DNA of 64,000 bases from Brenneria nigrifluens DSM 30175 = ATCC 13028 (GCF_005484965.1 NZ_CP034036.1:2418001-2482000), one strand, 5' to 3'; shown: positions 25,356 to 37,481, numbered from the stretch's first letter. Notes: generated by a model from the letters alone, not told the origin. Numbers and translations are program-made.

Positions 25356-26057
25356 TCATTCCCGGCCGGGCAGTTTTTTCCAGGCGACTTCATTGCGCAG
25401 ATAGCGCGGCTCGGCCTGCTCCACGCTCACCGCCTGGCCGGCGTCCCACTGCCGGCAGGCCAGCGGCAGCATATCCTCCGCCTGCGGCAACGGCGTGTCG
25501 CCGTCCAGCAATGACACCGCCGGGTGATCCACCAGGTCCGCATAGGTTTGCCATCCGGTGCCGGCCGTCGCCCAATGGCCGCTTAATTGCGCACTCAGCG
25601 CCTGCACCTGCTGCGGCGTCAGCACCGCTTCGCCGGCGTCGCCCTGCCAGTGCCCGTCGGCCTCTTGCTGATATTGCGCCCAGTACACTTCGCCCATGCG
25701 GGCGTCGATCGCCGTCAATACCCGCCTGGCGCCAGTGCGGCGCCAGGCGCCCTGCGCCAGGGTCGCCAGGGTGGAAACCCCGATCATCGGCAGATCGGCG
25801 CCCAGCGCCAGCCCCTGCGCGATGCCGATGCCGATGCGCACCCCGGTAAAACTGCCGGGCCCCCGGCCAAACGCCAGCGCATCCAGCGCGCCGAGCGTCA
25901 GGCCGCTTTCCGCCAGCACCTGCCGCACCATGGGCAACACGCGTTGGGTATGCTCCCGGGGACAAACTGCAAATAAAGAATGAATTTCACCATCATTCCA
26001 GAGTGCGACGGAACAGGCTTCCGTCGCGGTATCAAGCGCTAGAATTCGCGTGGACAT
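25356..26057 (-). CDS. tsaB: tRNA threonylcarbamoyladenosine biosynthesis protein TsaB
   Basis: ASKHA-fold partner of TsaD in the TsaBDE complex that makes t6A37 in ANN-decoding tRNAs. The protein is 233 residues (E. coli 231). The N-terminal motif ILALDTATEACSVAL and the GRGPGSFTGVRIG segment are diagnostic. TsaB lacks the metal site of TsaD and acts as a scaffold. It is transcribed in the same direction as the yeaY gene downstream and yoaA upstream, the E. coli order. The start MSTRILALDT is unambiguous. Confidence 0.95.
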   Translation of the reverse strand: MSTRILALDTATEACSVALWNDGEIHSLFAVCPREHTQRVLPMVRQVLAESGLTLGALDALAFGRGPGSFTGVRIGIGIAQGLALGADLPMIGVSTLATLAQGAWRRTGARRVLTAIDARMGEVYWAQYQQEADGHWQGDAGEAVLTPQQVQALSAQLSGHWATAGTGWQTYADLVDHPAVSLLDGDTPLPQAEDMLPLACRQWDAGQAVSVEQAEPRYLRNEVAWKKLPGRE

Positions 26058-26125
26058 GCCAACCTCGGGCGGGATAAATAAGTCTTAACGGCGCGCATAA
26101 TAGCATAGCGTCCGACAGATTTCCG

Positions 26126-28051
26126 TTATGCTTTAGCGGTAAGAAACTCAATGGCCTGCCCGATATCGCGCGTGCGCGGCGCGGGCGGCAGGCTATTGAG
26201 AAAGACCGAACCATAGGGGCGCATAACCAGGCGATTATCGCAAATAACCAGTACGCCGCGATCGTCGATATCGCGGATCAGCCGTCCCACGCCCTGCTTC
26301 AGGGTGATAACCGCATCCGGCAATTGCACCTCGTCGAACGGCTCTCCGCCCCGCAGGCGGCAGTCTTCGATGCGCGCTTTCAGTAGCGGATCGTCCGGCG
26401 AGGTAAAGGGAAGTTTGTCGATAATCACGCAGGAGAGCGCATCGCCGCGTACGTCGACCCCCTCCCAGAAGCTGCTGGTGGCCACCAGCAGCGCGTTGCC
26501 CGCCGCGACAAACTGCGCCAGCAGCTGCGCCTTGCCGGTTTCGCCCTGTAATAACACCGGCAGCGTCAGCGTGGCGCGGAATTCGGCGGCCAGATCGCGC
26601 ATCATCTGATGGGAGGTGCAGAGCATAAAACAACGTCCCTTATTCGCCGCAATCAGCGGAGAGAGCATCGCCGCCAACCGCTTTGCGCCGCCGGGACGGT
26701 TGCTTTCCGGCAGATAACGCGGCACGCAGAGCAGCGCCTGGCTGGCGTAATCAAACGGACTTGGCAACAGCAGGGTATTGGTGTTCGCCTCATCCAGCCC
26801 CAGCCGATCGGTAAAGTGTTTTAGCTGCTCGTTAACCGACAGGGTGGCGGAGGTAAAAACCCAGGCCGAGGGTTTTTCTTTCATCAGCTCACGAAAGCGA
26901 TCGGCCACGGAAAGCGGCGTCAGCGCCAGGACGAAGTGGCGGGAGTTGCATTCATACCAGTAGCTGTAGCCGGCCTGCTGCACATCCATCAGGCGCTTTA
27001 ACCGCCCGCGGTACAGCGTCGCCCGCTCAAAGGCCGCGTCCAGCAGCGCGGAGCGGCCTAAAGAGAGTTTGGCCACGTCGTAGCACAGCTCCAGCGCGTC
27101 ATCCAACAGCAGCAGCGCGCGCTGCAGCGACGGCTGATTAAGGATCTCGCGCAGATTGCCGCGAAATCCGGGGTCGCCCAGCGCCAGGCGAAAATCCTGG
27201 GCGCTCTGCGTCAGGCGGTCGGCGCTCTTCTGTAATTGCGCCGCATCACGCACTTCGGTGCGGTAGGCGATAGTGATATCTTTCGCCAGATCCAGCAGTT
27301 GGCGGCTGGTGAGCTGCTGCCCGAAATACTGGCTGGCGATATCGGGGATCTGGTGGGCCTCATCAAAAATCACTACGTCGCTGTCGGGGATCAGTTCGGC
27401 GAATCCGCTCTCTTTCACCACCATATCGGCCAGATACAAATGATGGTTGACCACCACGATATCGGCATCCATCGCCTTGCGCCGGGCTTTGACCACAAAG
27501 CACTCTTTATAGCGCGGGCAATCACTGCCCAGGCAATTATCATTGGTGCTGGTCACCAGCGGCCAGACGGGGCTATCTTCCGCCACGCCGGCACAGGTCG
27601 CGACGTCGCCCTCCACGGTTTCGGAAGACCATCCCCGCAGCCTGACCAATGCGCTCAGGGTTTCTGCGGAAAGATCGCCGCCCGCCAGCGATTGCTGCTC
27701 AAGGCGCTCCAGGCAGAGATAGTTGGAGCGCCCTTTCAGCAGCGCCAGCTTGCCTTTATATGCAAGCGCCCGCGCCACCGTGGGCAGATCGCGGCTGTAG
27801 AGCTGATCCTGCAATGCTTTCGATCCCGTCGAAATGATGATTTTTTTATCCGCCCGCAGTGCCGGCGCCAGATAGGCGTAGGTTTTACCCGTTCCCGTCC
27901 CGGCTTCGACCACCAGCGCCCGCTGTTTGTCGATGGCCTGAGCGACGGCCTGCGCCATTTGCCGCTGGGGCTCGCGGGGCTTAAACCCGCGGATGGCCTG
28001 CGCCAGCGCCCCATCGGTTGCAAAATCATCCATCACGCTATCGTTTGTCAC
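26126..28051 (-). CDS. yoaA: DinG/XPD-family ATP-dependent DNA helicase YoaA
   Basis: Superfamily 2 iron-sulfur helicase of 641 residues (E. coli 636). In E. coli YoaA pairs with the HolC clamp-loader subunit in tolerance of replication blocks. Visible motifs are Walker A AGTGTGKT (50-57), DEAH box (230-233) and GVGRLIRD in motif VI. Cysteines suited to the FeS domain are at 113, 173, 178 and 184 (with Cys153). I take GTG at 28051, preceded by AGAGAGAC; the ATG at 28033 is an alternative that removes six residues. It is divergent from yoaB. Confidence 0.94.
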   Translation of the reverse strand: MTNDSVMDDFATDGALAQAIRGFKPREPQRQMAQAVAQAIDKQRALVVEAGTGTGKTYAYLAPALRADKKIIISTGSKALQDQLYSRDLPTVARALAYKGKLALLKGRSNYLCLERLEQQSLAGGDLSAETLSALVRLRGWSSETVEGDVATCAGVAEDSPVWPLVTSTNDNCLGSDCPRYKECFVVKARRKAMDADIVVVNHHLYLADMVVKESGFAELIPDSDVVIFDEAHQIPDIASQYFGQQLTSRQLLDLAKDITIAYRTEVRDAAQLQKSADRLTQSAQDFRLALGDPGFRGNLREILNQPSLQRALLLLDDALELCYDVAKLSLGRSALLDAAFERATLYRGRLKRLMDVQQAGYSYWYECNSRHFVLALTPLSVADRFRELMKEKPSAWVFTSATLSVNEQLKHFTDRLGLDEANTNTLLLPSPFDYASQALLCVPRYLPESNRPGGAKRLAAMLSPLIAANKGRCFMLCTSHQMMRDLAAEFRATLTLPVLLQGETGKAQLLAQFVAAGNALLVATSSFWEGVDVRGDALSCVIIDKLPFTSPDDPLLKARIEDCRLRGGEPFDEVQLPDAVITLKQGVGRLIRDIDDRGVLVICDNRLVMRPYGSVFLNSLPPAPRTRDIGQAIEFLTAKA

Positions 28052-28225
28052 ACTGTCTCTCTTTGTATGGGGTTCGGCCGGCCGGTGCTACCTGACGATA
28101 ACGCCGCGCCGATTATGCCAAGACTCAACCGGCGCCACCACCCTAAATCGGCCGGGCTTTTGGTCGCTGAAGTCTAATGTTAGGCTTAACGCCGTTATTC
28201 ACCAAGATGAAAGGACAACATACTA

Positions 28226-28570
28226 ATGCCAATCACCAGAATCGACCCTGAAGCGCGCTGGTCCAATGCCGTGATCCATAACCACACGCTGTATCACACC
28301 AGCGTGCCGGATAATCTGGATGGGGATGCCCGCGCGCAGACGGAAAACGCCTTGGCGTCGTTGGACGAGGTATTGCAACAGGCGGGAACGGATAAAAGCC
28401 GTCTGCTGGACGTCACCATTTTTCTGGCCGATGCCGATGATTTTGCGGCGATGAACGCCGTATGGGACGCCTGGGTCGCGCCGGGCAGCGCGCCTGTGCG
28501 TTGCACCGTACAGGCCAGGCTGATGAATCCGCGCTTTAAAATTGAAATAAAAGCAATTGCCGCCCTGTGA
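28226..28570 (+). CDS. yoaB: RidA family protein YoaB
   Basis: Small trimeric RidA/YjgF/UK114-family protein of 114 residues (E. coli YoaB 114). RidA itself deaminates reactive enamine/imine intermediates from PLP enzymes; YoaB is a paralogous subgroup whose substrate is not established. The substrate-carboxylate arginine lies in APVRCTVQA. The start follows AAAGGACAACATACTA. It is divergent from yoaA, 174 bases apart, as in E. coli. Confidence 0.9.
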   Translation: MPITRIDPEARWSNAVIHNHTLYHTSVPDNLDGDARAQTENALASLDEVLQQAGTDKSRLLDVTIFLADADDFAAMNAVWDAWVAPGSAPVRCTVQARLMNPRFKIEIKAIAAL

Positions 28571-28716
28571 TATATGAGGCGTATTTGAGTTGCGCCCTGC
28601 CATTCAATATATCGTGGACCACTACGCTGATGACTATCAGCGTAAAGGACATATCGGCCATTCTGGTTACCTCGTCACCGGCCAGTCCGTGGGTATAGCG
28701 GAGCACGACTCGCCAG
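28571..28716. other. Short intergenic region with a perfect hairpin (yoaB-acnA)
   Basis: TACGCTGAT / ATCAGCGTA around GACT (28623-28644) is a perfect nine-base inverted repeat between the convergent yoaB and acnA genes. No T run follows on either strand, so it is at best a weak terminator. Confidence 0.4.
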
Positions 28717-31392
<2,676 letters not shown>

Positions 31393-31800
31393 GCTTCCTC
31401 CCAAAGTGACCTGATTAATCATTATTTTGCGTTAACCGGCCATTCAATACCCAGCCTGAATATGCGGTCTTGTTTAAATATAACACAAACAAAAAACAAC
31501 ATTTTTGCAACAACACGTTATAAACGCAGCGATAGCCGCTGGCTATTGATAATTGGCGTTAAGGAAAGATTTTGCCCGGCGAAAAATTAAGTAAAGTTAG
31601 CGGTCGTTTTGGCCGATAGTAGACGATAGTAAATAAGGTTAACGATCTCTCGCTACCGTTCTTTTCTTTGAGGGAAACAAACGTTTTGCCGGATGACTCA
31701 CAGCCTGATATCGCCAGTTGTAGTAAAAATAAAAACGCGTTCAAAGAATAAACCGCAGCTCATCTGTTGATGGATAAAAAATGATATCAAGGGGTTATAC
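31393..31800. other. Divergent acnA / gstA intergenic region
   Basis: About 400 AT-rich bases. A plausible acnA -10 (TATATT, minus strand, near 31476) lies in an A/T-rich block with A5 tracts. I see no additional ORF or RNA gene. Confidence 0.4.
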
Positions 31801-32409
31801 ATGAAACTGTTTTATAAGCCGGAAAGCAGTTCCCTTTTTGCTCATATTGTTTTGCTGGAATCCAAGTTGGACTTCAAACTTGAAAAGGTGGATCTCAAGT
31901 CCAAGAAGACCGAACGCGGTACGGATTACCTGTCAATCAACCCCAAAGGGCTTGTACCGGCTCTACAGTTTGACGATGGGGGCGTTCTTACGGAAGGTGT
32001 CGCCATTGCTCTGTATGTGGCGGAAAAGGTTCCGCACTGTAATCTTATCGCCCCAGTGGGCAGCATGGCCCGCTATCACACCATTGAATGGCTGAACTAC
32101 ATCTCCTCCGAGCTGCATAAAAGTTTTTCCCCGATATTCCGACGCAGCACGCCAGAAACCTATAAGGAACTGATTATTGAGTACTTACAGGTAAAATTCC
32201 GCTATATAAATCTGGTGCTGAGCGAACAGAAGTACCTGGTCGCCAACCGGTTCAGCATCGCGGACGCCTATCTGTTTACCGTTATGCGCTGGGCGCAGTC
32301 GCTAAAGCTGGATATGTTCCGCTACCCTGCGCTGGCCGCTTACCTTGAACACATTGCCGAACGGCCTTCGGTAGTGACGGCGCTTAAGGTTGAAAGGTTG
32401 AAAGGTTGA
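31801..32409 (+). CDS. gstA: Glutathione S-transferase (beta-class GstA type)
   Basis: Cytosolic GST of 202 residues aligned end to end with E. coli GstA (201). The thioredoxin-fold N-domain has NPKGLVPAL, the helical domain has WLNYISSELHKSF, and it ends RFSIADAYLFTVMRW. The beta-class active-site His106 is kept, but the usual Cys10 is replaced by Ser10 (KPESSS instead of KPGACS). This could change the chemistry away from cysteine-mixed-disulfide reactions. The last 24 bases are three perfect copies of an 8-base repeat, which set the C-terminus. It converges with pdxY. Confidence 0.88.
   Translation: MKLFYKPESSSLFAHIVLLESKLDFKLEKVDLKSKKTERGTDYLSINPKGLVPALQFDDGGVLTEGVAIALYVAEKVPHCNLIAPVGSMARYHTIEWLNYISSELHKSFSPIFRRSTPETYKELIIEYLQVKFRYINLVLSEQKYLVANRFSIADAYLFTVMRWAQSLKLDMFRYPALAAYLEHIAERPSVVTALKVERLKG
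32386..32409 (+). repeat. Three tandem 8-base repeats at the gstA 3' end
   Basis: AAGGTTGA is repeated three times without interruption (32386-32393, 32394-32401, 32402-32409); the third copy supplies the gstA stop codon. The unit length is not a multiple of three, so gain or loss of a unit would change the C-terminus. Confidence 0.85.
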
Positions 32410-32449
32410 ATATAAAGCGCGCGGTGGCCGCCGCGCGTTGTTCGTACCT

Positions 32450-33307
32450 TTACAGACGCACCGCCTGAAAATGATGGCGCGGATTAACGATGCCGTCCTG
32501 AGCGGCGACCAGTTGCAGCTCATATTGGTTCATCTCTTTCGTTATCAGCATAACGTCGTAAACCGCCGACGTGGTGTGCTCCAGCGCTTTATCCAGCGCC
32601 ACGCCCTTGAGTATATTCACCAGCAGTAATCCGCTGGTCAGATCGCCGACGCCGACGGGCTGACGTTCGAACTCCACCAGAGGCCGGCTGATATGCCAGG
32701 CATCCGTCGGCGTGACCAGCAGCATTTCAAAGCTGTCGCTGCGATAGGCCGCGCGGCTGAGGTGCTTGACCAGCACGATCTTCGGCCCCTGCTCGCACAG
32801 CGCCCGCGCGGTATCTACCGCTTCCGCCACGTTATGCACCGCATGGCCGCCGAGCTGCTCCAGTTCAGGCAGGTTGGGCGCAATCACATCCGCCGCCCGT
32901 AACGCCTGACGGCAATGAAAGTCCGCCACCCCCGGCGCGACGATGCAGCCTTTTTCCGGCGAGCCCATCACCGGATCGCAGAAATAGATCGCCTGTGGAT
33001 TTACCGACTTGACCTGCCGAACGATACCCAGAATATGCTCGCCCTGTTCAGGCGAACCGATATAACCACTCAGCACCGCATCGCAATCTTTCAGTCGTCC
33101 GATATCCGCAATGCCCTGCACAATCTCGGTCAGATGGCCGGCGGGCATGACGCAGCCGGTCCAATGGCCGTATTGGGTATGATTGGAGAATTGCACCGTA
33201 TTAAGCGGCCAAACGTTTGCGCCCATCCGCCGCATGGGAAACTCGGCGGCGCTATTGCCGGCGTGGCCGAAAACAACGTGTGACTGAATGGAGAGTATGT
33301 TTTTCAT
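32450..33307 (-). CDS. pdxY: Pyridoxal kinase PdxY
   Basis: Ribokinase-family enzyme of 285 residues (E. coli 287) that phosphorylates pyridoxal in the B6 salvage pathway. Visible elements are N-terminal ILSIQSHVVFGHAGNSAA, ADVIAPNLPELEQL, and the anion-hole/catalytic GVGDLTSGLLL, where the aspartate is the catalytic base. It lies downstream of tyrS in the same direction, the conserved pdxH-tyrS-pdxY arrangement. No strong ribosome site precedes the ATG. Confidence 0.95.
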   Translation of the reverse strand: MKNILSIQSHVVFGHAGNSAAEFPMRRMGANVWPLNTVQFSNHTQYGHWTGCVMPAGHLTEIVQGIADIGRLKDCDAVLSGYIGSPEQGEHILGIVRQVKSVNPQAIYFCDPVMGSPEKGCIVAPGVADFHCRQALRAADVIAPNLPELEQLGGHAVHNVAEAVDTARALCEQGPKIVLVKHLSRAAYRSDSFEMLLVTPTDAWHISRPLVEFERQPVGVGDLTSGLLLVNILKGVALDKALEHTTSAVYDVMLITKEMNQYELQLVAAQDGIVNPRHHFQAVRL

Positions 33308-33395
33308 TTGCTATGACTCAAATCCTTGCCAGCGCATACGCGCATCAATAACCGCTAAAAGATACAGGAAGCTTGCGCTCCCTGATTTTCCGTAC

Positions 33396-34673
33396 CTATG
33401 CTTTCCAGCAGATCAGACAGTAGTGCTTTTTACCCCGGCGCAGCAGGGTGTAACGGCCGAACAGGCGATCGCCGTCGCTAAAGGTATATTCCGCATCGGC
33501 CTGTTTTACGCCGTTGATCGTCACCGCGTTAGAGGCGATCATGGTACGGGCCTGACCGCGCGACGGCACCAGCTCGGCGTTGACCAGCGCCTGCTGTAAA
33601 TCGGCGCTTTGCTCCAGCTCGACGATCGGCATGCCATCCTGAGCCAGTTGGGCGAAATCTTCCTGCGTCATATCCTGCAGCGAACCGGAGAACAGACTGT
33701 GGGTAATGCGGCGTGCCGCGGCCAGGCCTGCTTCGCCATGCACCATACGGGTCACTTCTTCCGCCAGCACATGCTGAGCGCGCGGCGCCTTACCGCTGTT
33801 TTTATCCTCTTCTTCCAGCGCATCGATCTCTGCAAGACTCATAAAGGTGAAGAATTTCAGGAAGCGGTAAACATCGGCATCGGCGGTGTTGATCCAGAAC
33901 TGGTAAAACTTGTAAGGACTGGTTTTGCTGGCGTCGAGCCAGATTGCGCCGCCTTCGGTCTTACCGAATTTAGTCCCGTCGGACTTGGTGATCAGCGGTA
34001 CGGTCATGCCGTAAACCTGCTGCTGATTCATGCGCCGGGTCAAATCAATACCGGAGGTGATATTGCCCCACTGATCGGAACCGCCGATTTGCAATTCAAC
34101 ATTATGCTGCCTGTTCAACGAGGCGAAGTCATAGCCCTGCAGCAGATTGTAGGAAAACTCGGTGAAGGAAATACCCACGTCGTCGCGGTTCAGACGCTGT
34201 TTGACCGCTTCCTTGTTAATCATCTGATTAACTGAGAAATGCTTGCCGATGTCGCGCAGGAAATCCAGCACGTTCATACTGCCGAACCAATCATAGTTAT
34301 TGGCGGCGATCGCGCTGTTTTCGCCGCAGTCAAAATCCAGAAACGGCGAGACCTGGCGGCGGATTTTTTCCACCCATTCACTGACGGTTTCCGCGGTATT
34401 CAGCTTACGTTCCGTGGCTTTAAAACTCGGATCGCCAATCAGGCCGGTCGCCCCGCCCACCAGCGCCACCGGCTTGTGTCCCGCCAGTTGGAAACGTTTC
34501 AGGCAAAGCAGCGGAACCAGATGCCCCAAATGCAAGCTGTCGGCGGTAGGATCGAAGCCGCAATACAGCGCGACCGGCCCTTGCGCCAGTCGATCCGCCA
34601 ACGCTTCCTCGTCCGTCACCTGGGCAATCAGCCCCCGCTCCTGCAGTTGTTTAATCAGGTTACTACTCGCCAT
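33396..34673 (-). CDS. tyrS: Tyrosyl-tRNA synthetase
   Basis: Class Ic aminoacyl-tRNA synthetase of 425 residues (E. coli 424) that charges tRNA-Tyr. The HIGH-type motif is HLGHL in the N-terminal quarter. The KMSKS-equivalent loop is KFGKT, as in the bacterial TyrRS-type 1 group. A C-terminal S4 RNA-binding domain begins around SRGQARTMI. Upstream is pdxH, downstream pdxY. The hairpin CAGGGAGC / GCTTCCTG with a T-rich tail (about 33365-33390, minus strand) may attenuate read-through into pdxY. Confidence 0.97.
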   Translation of the reverse strand: MASSNLIKQLQERGLIAQVTDEEALADRLAQGPVALYCGFDPTADSLHLGHLVPLLCLKRFQLAGHKPVALVGGATGLIGDPSFKATERKLNTAETVSEWVEKIRRQVSPFLDFDCGENSAIAANNYDWFGSMNVLDFLRDIGKHFSVNQMINKEAVKQRLNRDDVGISFTEFSYNLLQGYDFASLNRQHNVELQIGGSDQWGNITSGIDLTRRMNQQQVYGMTVPLITKSDGTKFGKTEGGAIWLDASKTSPYKFYQFWINTADADVYRFLKFFTFMSLAEIDALEEEDKNSGKAPRAQHVLAEEVTRMVHGEAGLAAARRITHSLFSGSLQDMTQEDFAQLAQDGMPIVELEQSADLQQALVNAELVPSRGQARTMIASNAVTINGVKQADAEYTFSDGDRLFGRYTLLRRGKKHYCLICWKA

Positions 34674-34895
34674 CGATAACTCCGTTTTTATGCCAAATAT
34701 CGTGTTGTACGCCTTGGCAAGCTGATTTGCCGCGGCCTATTATTGGTTTTTTATGCCCTGTCTGCTTTAGGTATCTTCGTCCCGTTCAACATCAGGTCAA
34801 ACGCCCATGCCGCTGAAAAACGGCGATAGCGCGAAACGCCATAGGATAAAGCGCTCACGGCAGGATCGCCAGAGTTTAACCAGGATATTTCAAGA

Positions 34896-35564
34896 TTAAG
34901 GCGCTAAACGATCAACCTTCCAGCCGTCGTTCTGCCGTTGATAGAAGAAGCGGTCATGCAGGCGGTGCTCGCCCCCTTGCCAGAACTCCATGGAATCGAT
35001 AGTAATGCGGAAACCGCCCCAGAAACTCGGCAGCGGCACTTCGCCATGCTGGAATTTCTGTTTGAGCTCCAGAAATTTGCTTTCCAGAATGCCGCGGGTC
35101 GAGATCCTGCTGGACTGTCTGGAGACCCACGCGCCGATCTGGCTCTCTTTCGGCCGGCTGTGGAAATACTTGATGACGTCAAGCGCGGGCAGCTTCTCGG
35201 CACGCCCCAGCACTATTACCTGTCGATCCAGCATGTGCCAGGGAAACAGCAGGCTCACCCGCGGATTGTGCGCCAGATGCCGCGCCTTGCGGCTTCCCAT
35301 ATTGGTGTAAAACACCATGCCCTGTTCATCGTAATGTTTCAACAGCACGATACGCTGATAGGGTTGCCCCTGCTCATCGACGGTGGCGACCGACATGGCG
35401 GTGGGATCCGCCAACCGGGCTTCACATGCCTGCTTCAGCCAACGCTCAAACAGATCCAGCGGATTGTCGGTAAGGTCGCGGCGGCGCAGTCCGCCGAGAG
35501 TATACTCACGGCGTAGATCCGCGATATCGGGTACCTGAAAGGAAGGCGTTCTTTCCTGTGTCAT
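34896..35564 (-). CDS. pdxH: Pyridoxamine 5'-phosphate oxidase PdxH
   Basis: FMN-dependent oxidase of 222 residues (E. coli 218) that makes pyridoxal 5'-phosphate from PNP/PMP. FMN-contact segments QRIVLLKHYDEQGMVFYTNMGSRKA and SRPKESQIGAWVSRQSS are present, and the substrate loop WGGFRI is intact. It is the first gene of the pdxH-tyrS-pdxY row, with a 222-base gap to tyrS that holds nothing recognisable. An AGGA lies 13 bases before the ATG, a rather long spacing. Confidence 0.95.
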   Translation of the reverse strand: MTQERTPSFQVPDIADLRREYTLGGLRRRDLTDNPLDLFERWLKQACEARLADPTAMSVATVDEQGQPYQRIVLLKHYDEQGMVFYTNMGSRKARHLAHNPRVSLLFPWHMLDRQVIVLGRAEKLPALDVIKYFHSRPKESQIGAWVSRQSSRISTRGILESKFLELKQKFQHGEVPLPSFWGGFRITIDSMEFWQGGEHRLHDRFFYQRQNDGWKVDRLAP

Positions 35565-35714
35565 AGTGTGATGATGTCCTGCTGTGGCGATTTAAAAGAG
35601 GAGATGAATCTCGTTATTCTGCGCTCGTACCCGCAAAATCTCAATCGCCGGCGACACCATCGGTCGTTGCCGGGTCAGTATTAACCCGTGCAAAAACGCC
35701 GCGTTAAAGCCCAC

Positions 35715-36026
35715 TCATTTCAAAACGCAGTCATTAACAATTACCCGTTCGCCGCGCTGAATAAAGGCATGGTTTCCCTTGCTCCAGAAAGTGTAGCTTC
35801 CATCGCTGAATCTTGCGCCGGAGGCTGAGGGGATCTGCGGCAGGGTGTGACGTTCTCCGTCCAGCAGGAAAACGACCTGTGACGCCGATTTATCCTCCTG
35901 CCGCATCGTTACCGTCAGCGGCATCGTGCCGCACTGATAAGACAGGGTATTAACCGACTGTTGATGACCAAAATAGCTGCATCCGCTTAATAGGACCAGC
36001 ACCGCCCCTGTCAGCAGTGATTTCAT
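35715..36026 (-). CDS. mliC: Membrane-bound lysozyme inhibitor of C-type lysozyme MliC
   Basis: Small lipoprotein of 103 residues with signal peptide and lipobox LLSGC (Cys16). The mature part has the MliC signature FSDGSYTFWSKGNHAFIQRG that inserts into the C-type lysozyme active site, plus the Cys pair (YQCGTM and NDCVL). It protects peptidoglycan against host lysozyme. It lies between anmK and pdxH as in E. coli. Confidence 0.92.
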   Translation of the reverse strand: MKSLLTGAVLVLLSGCSYFGHQQSVNTLSYQCGTMPLTVTMRQEDKSASQVVFLLDGERHTLPQIPSASGARFSDGSYTFWSKGNHAFIQRGERVIVNDCVLK

Positions 36027-36147
36027 TACTCTTCTCCCGTTGTTTCCGATAGCGGTGAAACGCGCTACGCCCGGACGGCATCGACGCTTTCACCGCGCTC
36101 AGTCAGTTTAACAACAGGCCGGTCATTGAAATCTCAGCAAAATCCGA

Positions 36148-37260
36148 TTAGTCGATCGCGGCGGGATAAATTGCCCCCAGCACCGTTTCCTGGCTGGCGC
36201 CGGTAACGGACGGCAGATTTCCCGGCAAACCGGATAGCGTGCGGGAAGCCAGCCAGGCGAACGCCAGCGCTTCCATATCATCGCCGCTGACTCCGAACTC
36301 ATCCGTCGGGCCGACTTCAATACCGGGCAACAGGGCCGAAAGTCGCGCCATAATCAGCGGATTCCGGGCGCCGCCGCCGCACACCAATAATCGTTCACAG
36401 CCGCCGGTCAGCAGGACCTGATCGGCAATACTCACGACCGTGAGTTCAACCAGAGTGGCCTGAACGTCCTGAACCGGGATCGGCGGCAGCCCTGCCAGTT
36501 TTTTCTCCAGCCAGCCCAGATTAAAGTATTCCCGCCCGGTGCTTTTCGGCGCCGGCAGGGAAAAGTAGCGATCGGCCACCATGCGCCGCAGTAGCAGAGG
36601 GTCAACCTGCCCCGCCATCGCCCATTTGGCGTCTTTATCGTAGGGTTGCGCGCAATGACGCCAGATCCAGGCATCCAATAACATATTTCCCGGACCGGTA
36701 TCGTAGCCGCGTACGGCGGCCCCCGGAACCAGCAGCGACAAATTGGCGATGCCGCCGATATTCAGTACGATGCGTCGCTCATTCGGGTGCTGTAACAGCG
36801 CATGATGAAACGCCGGCACCAGAGGCGCTCCCTGCCCGCCGTATGCCAGATCGCGGCGGCGAAAATCGCCCACGGTGGTAATGCCGGTCATGGCGGCAAC
36901 GCGGTTGTTATCACCGATTTGCAGCGTACAGCCCGCCTCGCCGTGCGGCTCATGCCAGACGGTCTGCCCGTGACAGCCGATAGCGGTGATATCCCGCGCA
37001 TTCACTCCCGTCTCTTTAAGCAGTGCCAGTACCGCCTCGGCGAACAGGACCCCCAGGCGGGTATCCAACTGCCCAAGCGCGGACAGCGTGACCTGCTGTC
37101 CCTGGCACATGCCCAGAACGGCCTTTTTGATATCCTGCGGCAGCGGGTGGCTATAGCTGGCCTGTTGCGCCACGGTGTATTCATCAATAGCCGCCATCAC
37201 CACATCAATACCGTCAAGGCTGGTGCCCGACATCACACCGATATATCTGCCTGATCTCAT
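36148..37260 (-). CDS. anmK: Anhydro-N-acetylmuramic acid kinase AnmK
   Basis: Recycles cell-wall 1,6-anhydro-MurNAc to MurNAc-6-phosphate. The start at 37260 gives 370 residues (E. coli 369), begins MRSGRYIGVMSGTSLDGID and has AAAGG seven bases upstream; the longer frame from 37299 is rejected. The ASKHA phosphate motifs GVMSGTSLDGID and LLVCGGGARNPLIM are visible, as is the catalytic aspartate in DTGPGNMLLD. It is divergent from slyB. Confidence 0.95.
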   Translation of the reverse strand: MRSGRYIGVMSGTSLDGIDVVMAAIDEYTVAQQASYSHPLPQDIKKAVLGMCQGQQVTLSALGQLDTRLGVLFAEAVLALLKETGVNARDITAIGCHGQTVWHEPHGEAGCTLQIGDNNRVAAMTGITTVGDFRRRDLAYGGQGAPLVPAFHHALLQHPNERRIVLNIGGIANLSLLVPGAAVRGYDTGPGNMLLDAWIWRHCAQPYDKDAKWAMAGQVDPLLLRRMVADRYFSLPAPKSTGREYFNLGWLEKKLAGLPPIPVQDVQATLVELTVVSIADQVLLTGGCERLLVCGGGARNPLIMARLSALLPGIEVGPTDEFGVSGDDMEALAFAWLASRTLSGLPGNLPSVTGASQETVLGAIYPAAID

Positions 37261-37448
37261 TTCATGACCTTTTCCCCGCAGGGTAAAGAAAACTAACATT
37301 AAACGTGGGCCCAGGATAAAAATAGCATTTTAAGACACTGAATTATTATATTTTTTATGTTTTGTTATCGCGGTTGAATTTTTGTTAAAAATGTGGCCGA
37401 GTGACGAGGAACAGTATAGCAAAAACCGGGACGGCAGATTTTTCTCTC

Positions 37449-37481
37449 TGTTTACCGTCAATTTAAAGACACTATTATATT
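37449..37481 (+). promoter_or_regulatory. Candidate PhoP box and -10 element of slyB
   Basis: TGTTTA-N5-AATTTA (37449-37465) resembles the PhoP direct repeat. A TATATT -10 (37476-37481) lies ten bases downstream, the usual geometry of PhoP-activated promoters lacking a good -35. slyB is a known PhoP-regulon gene in enterics. The second half-site is imperfect. The other 250 bases of the 37261-37600 gap show no gene. Confidence 0.55.
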
